Positions 58,070 to 64,000 of a stretch of 64,000 nucleotides of DNA are shown here, piece after piece (positions within the stretch are counted from its first letter, which is position 1; each line of letters opens with the position of its first letter). The notes below the pieces were generated by a model that did no database searches, had not been told where the DNA came from, and worked only from the letters and a program-made list of their open reading frames with translations. The DNA comes from Deinococcus aestuarii (GTDB lineage Bacteria > Deinococcota > Deinococci > Deinococcales > Deinococcaceae). A program made the position numbers and the translations under genes. Where the stretch lies: assembly GCF_018863415.1 (NCBI RefSeq), contig NZ_JAHKSN010000007.1:62001-126000 (forward strand), in the 5' to 3' direction.

Positions 58070-59798
58070 GGCCCCTCTCCCCGGGCGCGGCGCCGGGCAG
58101 CCCGGGTGCGAGGCGGGCGAGGGCCAGCCGCAGCAGGTCGGAGGAGGTGCGGGCGTCCCCCGGGCAACTCACCTGCGAGGAGCACAGCTCCAGCGGAAAG
58201 GGGGCGTGGCGGGCCAGGCTCGCCAGCACGGGCCGCAGCCGCTCGCGCCAGCCCTCCAGGCCCGGTGCGGGGGGGCCCGGCGCGGGGAGGAGGGGCGCTT
58301 GGGGGGGAAAGCGCAGCAGCACCGCGAAGGTCGCGCCGTTGAGGCGGTAGACCCGGTCCTCGGTCCGGCGCGTCTCGCGCAGCGTGGCGGCCAGTCTCAG
58401 GATCATGTCGTTGCCGCCGGCGTACCCCACGGTGGCGTTCAGCGAGCGGATGTTGCCGATCTCCACCAGGGCCAGCCCGAACCCCGTCCCGTGCCGGGCG
58501 CTGTAGGCCACCTCGCCCGCGAGGTCCGCGAGAAACGCCTGGCGGTTGCCCAGCCCGGTGTCCTCGTCGGTCAGGGCGGCCGCCTCCAGCGCCTCCAGGT
58601 ACAGCAGGCGCGCGAGCGTCCGCGTCACCGACCCCACGGCGGTGGGGAGCAGCGGGCTCGCCTCCCCCGGTCCGGGCGGTCGCCCCGCCTCGTCGTAGGG
58701 GTGGAGGGTGACCTCCCCGCCGCCCGCCTCCGGGGGAAAGGGCCGGTGGGGGGGCGTGCCCGGCGTCCCGTCCGCCCGCAGGCAGGTGGGCGCCGCGCCG
58801 CGCCCCGGCAGCCACGCCGCGCAGGCGGTCGTGCCCGCCAGCCGCGCGAGGACCGGGAGGGCCGCCGCGAGCCCCTCGGCGACGCCCCCCGCCCCCTCCA
58901 GCCGCCGCGACAGCTCGCCCAGGGCCTCCTGCTCGGCCCCCGCCCGCGCGAGGGCCTCGGTGCGGCGCCGCACCCGCTCCCCGAGGTCGGCGGTCAGGGC
59001 GCGCAGCTCCTGCTGGGCCCGCACGCGCTCCTCGGTCTCCAGGCACAGCCGCAGGGCCGAGTGCACCAGGGCGGCCACCGCCTCGAGCTGGGCGCGCGCC
59101 CCCGCGTCCCACCCGGCGCCGGGCTCGGCGAGAAGGGCCAGGGTCGCCCAGTGCCCCACGTCCGGCCCCACGAGGGGCAGCAGGGCAGCGGCCCGGGCGC
59201 GCCCCCCGCCTTCTCCCCCGAGGTAGACCGGGCCGCTCCCCTCCGGAACGGGCAGGGCCAGCCAGTCGGCGCGGGCGTCCCCACAGGTCTCCCGGACCTC
59301 CCAGCCCGCGCCCGCCGCCCCCAGCAGGGCCACGGCGCTCACCCGCAGGGGAGGGGCCAGCACCCCCCGCACCTCGCCGAGCACGGCCCGGGGGGTGCTG
59401 GCCCCCAGGACCCGGCGCCCCACGCCGAGGAGGGTGCGGGCGTCGGCGGAGAGGTGGGCGAAGTGGGGGAGGGCCTGGCGCCCGTCCGGCCGCTCCGGGC
59501 GGCGGTACCCCCCGCCGCGCACCGTCTCGATCACGTCGTCCCGGAGCTTGCGGCGGATGCGTTTGACGTACACGTCCACGATCCGGTCGTCTCCCCCGAA
59601 CGCCACGCCCCAGACCCGTTCCACGATCTCAGCGCGGGTAAAGAGCCGCCCCCGGTGCCGCGACAGCAGCTCGAACAGGGCCTGCTCGCGGGCGGTCAGG
59701 GCCGCGCGGCCGGCCGGGCCGCGCCCGCCCACGCCGGGTTCCGGGTCGTCGGGCAGGCGGAAGGCCGGGGCTGGAGGGTGAGGAAGGGTCCGTGGCAT
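58050..59798 (-). CDS. OmpR-type winged helix fused to degenerate GGDEF domain
   Basis: A 582-residue protein. Residues about 32-105 are a Trans_reg_C winged helix: [52 protein letters not shown]. No receiver domain precedes it. Then come two GAF-like regions (about 120-280 and 340-430) around a coiled coil, and a GGDEF-family domain (about 440-570) with the active site lost: [20 protein letters not shown] and NGATF in place of GGEEF. ATG 59798 is taken; the frame is open to 59924. It may bind DNA in response to c-di-GMP or GAF ligands. It overlaps and is co-transcribed with the HD-GYP/GGDEF gene. Confidence 0.85.
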   Translation of the reverse strand: MPRTLPHPPAPAFRLPDDPEPGVGGRGPAGRAALTAREQALFELLSRHRGRLFTRAEIVERVWGVAFGGDDRIVDVYVKRIRRKLRDDVIETVRGGGYRRPERPDGRQALPHFAHLSADARTLLGVGRRVLGASTPRAVLGEVRGVLAPPLRVSAVALLGAAGAGWEVRETCGDARADWLALPVPEGSGPVYLGGEGGGRARAAALLPLVGPDVGHWATLALLAEPGAGWDAGARAQLEAVAALVHSALRLCLETEERVRAQQELRALTADLGERVRRRTEALARAGAEQEALGELSRRLEGAGGVAEGLAAALPVLARLAGTTACAAWLPGRGAAPTCLRADGTPGTPPHRPFPPEAGGGEVTLHPYDEAGRPPGPGEASPLLPTAVGSVTRTLARLLYLEALEAAALTDEDTGLGNRQAFLADLAGEVAYSARHGTGFGLALVEIGNIRSLNATVGYAGGNDMILRLAATLRETRRTEDRVYRLNGATFAVLLRFPPQAPLLPAPGPPAPGLEGWRERLRPVLASLARHAPFPLELCSSQVSCPGDARTSSDLLRLALARLAPGLPGAAPGERGHVHARD

Positions 59799-60073
59799 AG
59801 CGGCACGTGGGCGACCCCCCACAGGACTCACCGTTCCGCCGGGGGGAGGAAGGGCAGATGTGAAGTTCGCCTCACCCGGGTATCTTGCCAGCCGTCCACT
59901 TACAGACTTCTCGCAGACCCGCACGGGGGCGGCCTACGGGCATTTCCCCCGTTCCATGAGGACGACGCGGCCCGCCCACGCCCGAAGCCCGGGAATGTGG
60001 TTGCCGGCTTCGCCCGGTCGTGGACCGAGATCAGGAGGTGGCACGCCCGTGGGCTCCGCGAAACGGCGGGTGA

Positions 60074-63067
<2,994 letters not shown>

Positions 63068-63137
63068 GAGTTTTGGGGGCGCACGACTCTTCCCCAAGAC
63101 GCCACAGGCTGACGGCAATTCCCTTTAGCCTTCGTGC

Positions 63138-63707
63138 ATGGCCGAAATCTTGCTGTTCCACCACGCACAAGGTCAAACTCCGGGATTCCTCGCCCTCGCC
63201 GACGAGTGGCGGCGGGCCGGGCATGTGGTGCACACGCCCGACCTCTACCACGGGCGGACCTTTGACACCCTGGAGGCGGGCGTCGCCCACGCCCGGGAAC
63301 TCGGGTTCAGCCACCTCCTCGAAGCGGGGGTGCGTGCCGCGGACGACCTGCCCTCCGGGTTGGTCTACGCCGGGCTATCGCTGGGGGTGATGCCCGCGCA
63401 GCGGCTGACCCAGACCCGCCCCGGGGCGCGGGGAGCCCTGCTGCTCCACGCCTGTCTGCCCGTCTCGGAGTTCGGCGAACACTGGCCCGCGGACGTGCCC
63501 GTCCAGATTCACGCGATGGAGGCCGACCCCTATTTCGAGGAGGACGCGGAGGCCGCCCGGGCGCTCGTTGGGTCGGCGAGTCGAGCGGAACTGTTCCTGT
63601 ACCCGGGGGACGAGCACCTGTTCACGGATAGCAGCCTGCCCGCTTACGATGCCGCGGCCACCTCCCTCCTCCTGCGACGTGTGGGGGACTTTCTCAAGGG
63701 GAACTGA
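63138..63707 (+). CDS. Dienelactone hydrolase family protein
   Basis: A 189-residue alpha/beta hydrolase. HAQGQTPGFLALADEWRRAG, TPDLYHGRTF and the nucleophile elbow YAGLSLGVMPAQR are visible, then DPYFEEDAEAA and the acid/His pair in LYPGDEHLFTD. The nucleophile is Ser rather than the Cys of classic dienelactone hydrolase, so an esterase role is more likely. A TAGCCT box at 63126-63131 lies 6 nt before the ATG. Confidence 0.85.
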   Translation: MAEILLFHHAQGQTPGFLALADEWRRAGHVVHTPDLYHGRTFDTLEAGVAHARELGFSHLLEAGVRAADDLPSGLVYAGLSLGVMPAQRLTQTRPGARGALLLHACLPVSEFGEHWPADVPVQIHAMEADPYFEEDAEAARALVGSASRAELFLYPGDEHLFTDSSLPAYDAAATSLLLRRVGDFLKGN

Positions 63708-63779
63708 GGCTCCGCCGCCTTCCGCGTACTGCGTCCCAACCCCCACACCCCCGCGCCCCCACCCCTTACCCTGGAGGGC

Positions 63780-64000
63780 GTGAAGCGTCTCCTCACCGCC
63801 CCGCGCGAGCCCGTCAACGCCCTCACCCACTGGGGCGGGGCCGTGGCGGCGCTGGTCGTGCTGGGGCCGCTGCTGGGGTGGGCGGGGGCGCGGGGGCTGG
63901 CCCTGTGGCCTTTTCTCGTCTTCGGGCTGAGCATGGTGGTGCTGTACGCCGCCTCGGCGAGCTACCACTCGTTCGGAGGAAGCGAGCGGGGGCTCTTGTG
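63780..64000 (+). CDS. Hemolysin III / PAQR-like membrane protein, truncated by window end
   Basis: Only the first 73 codons are present, from GTG 63780. The frame reads [20 protein letters not shown] with a helix, then [20 protein letters not shown], matching the E-x2-N-x2-TH and S-x3-H marks of HlyIII proteins. A TACCCT box lies 7 nt before the GTG. The gene continues beyond the window. Confidence 0.8.
   Translation, partial: MKRLLTAPREPVNALTHWGGAVAALVVLGPLLGWAGARGLALWPFLVFGLSMVVLYAASASYHSFGGSERGLL

Noticed and set aside
54041..58342. A 1433-codon open frame on the plus strand
   Set aside because: It is antisense to the TPR-HD-GYP-TPR-GGDEF gene, has the skewed Arg/Gly/Pro/His composition of a GC-rich shadow frame, and no domain pattern.

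Overview
The window looks like a chromosomal segment of a Deinococcus-type bacterium. Evidence: very high G+C, a LEA-like desiccation protein, a clpS-clpA pair, an rpmH-rnpA-yidD-yidC cluster, and above all at least 28 genes whose start codon lies 5-9 nt after a TAnnnT -10 box. That is the leaderless-mRNA pattern known for Deinococcus. Genes are densely packed on both strands, codon use looks fairly uniform, and I see no prophage, insertion sequence or CRISPR array. The assignment to Deinococcus is inference from gene content.

Layout. 1-9.8 kb: acetyltransferase, Gfo/Idh/MocA oxidoreductase with a glycolipid-binding-like partner, FAD monooxygenase, clpS-clpA, LEA-like protein, a DUF1517 membrane protein and a NUDIX hydrolase. 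9.8-17.4 kb: HNH protein, nucleotidyltransferase, murD-ftsW, a TetR regulator divergent from a metallo-beta-lactamase-fold (MBL) hydrolase, the GTPase ychF and a YczE-like membrane protein. 17.5-22.2 kb: Tat-exported MBL protein, ABC exporter (permease frameshifted), group II truncated globin, and fused chorismate mutase-DAHP synthase. 22.4-27.6 kb: mrp-regulator-LigT operon, then rpmH-rnpA-yidD-yidC. 27.7-35.1 kb: ArsR/SRPBCC pair behind a symmetric operator, GH15 glycosidase, a secreted C39-like/TPR protein and 2-oxoacid dehydrogenase E1 alpha/beta. 35.3-41.4 kb: small exported proteins, a sensor kinase, a PKD-CAP lipoprotein, an ECF sigma factor and a FUN14-like protein. 41.6-48 kb: luciferase-like monooxygenase, sugar ABC transporter without ATPase, tsaB and citrate synthase. 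48-54.2 kb: YbjN-like, MBL and phosphodiesterase proteins, a PQQ-type propeller and a subtilase. 54.6-59.8 kb: a two-gene signalling operon. 60-64 kb: tRNA-Ala(CGC), guaB interrupted by an intein, and a HlyIII-family gene cut by the window edge.

How genes work together. The most striking item is guaB: a 381-residue intein with both LAGLIDADG motifs sits inside the catalytic loop of IMP dehydrogenase, immediately before the Ser two residues from the catalytic Cys. GTP synthesis therefore depends on protein splicing. Second is the operon at 54.6-59.8 kb. It encodes a 1148-residue protein reading TPR, HD-GYP, TPR, GGDEF (both enzymatic motifs intact) and, overlapping by 20 nt, an OmpR-type DNA-binding domain fused to a degenerate GGDEF domain. 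This looks like an integrated cyclic-di-GMP sensing and response unit.

Other notable points: an ArsR gene that appears to start at CTG behind a 34-bp dyad operator, an Mrp homologue lacking the usual CxxC, a permease frameshift in a G5 run, identical 32-nt interspersed repeats at 4.0 and 42.8 kb, and a triple INAWAGG repeat in a subtilase.
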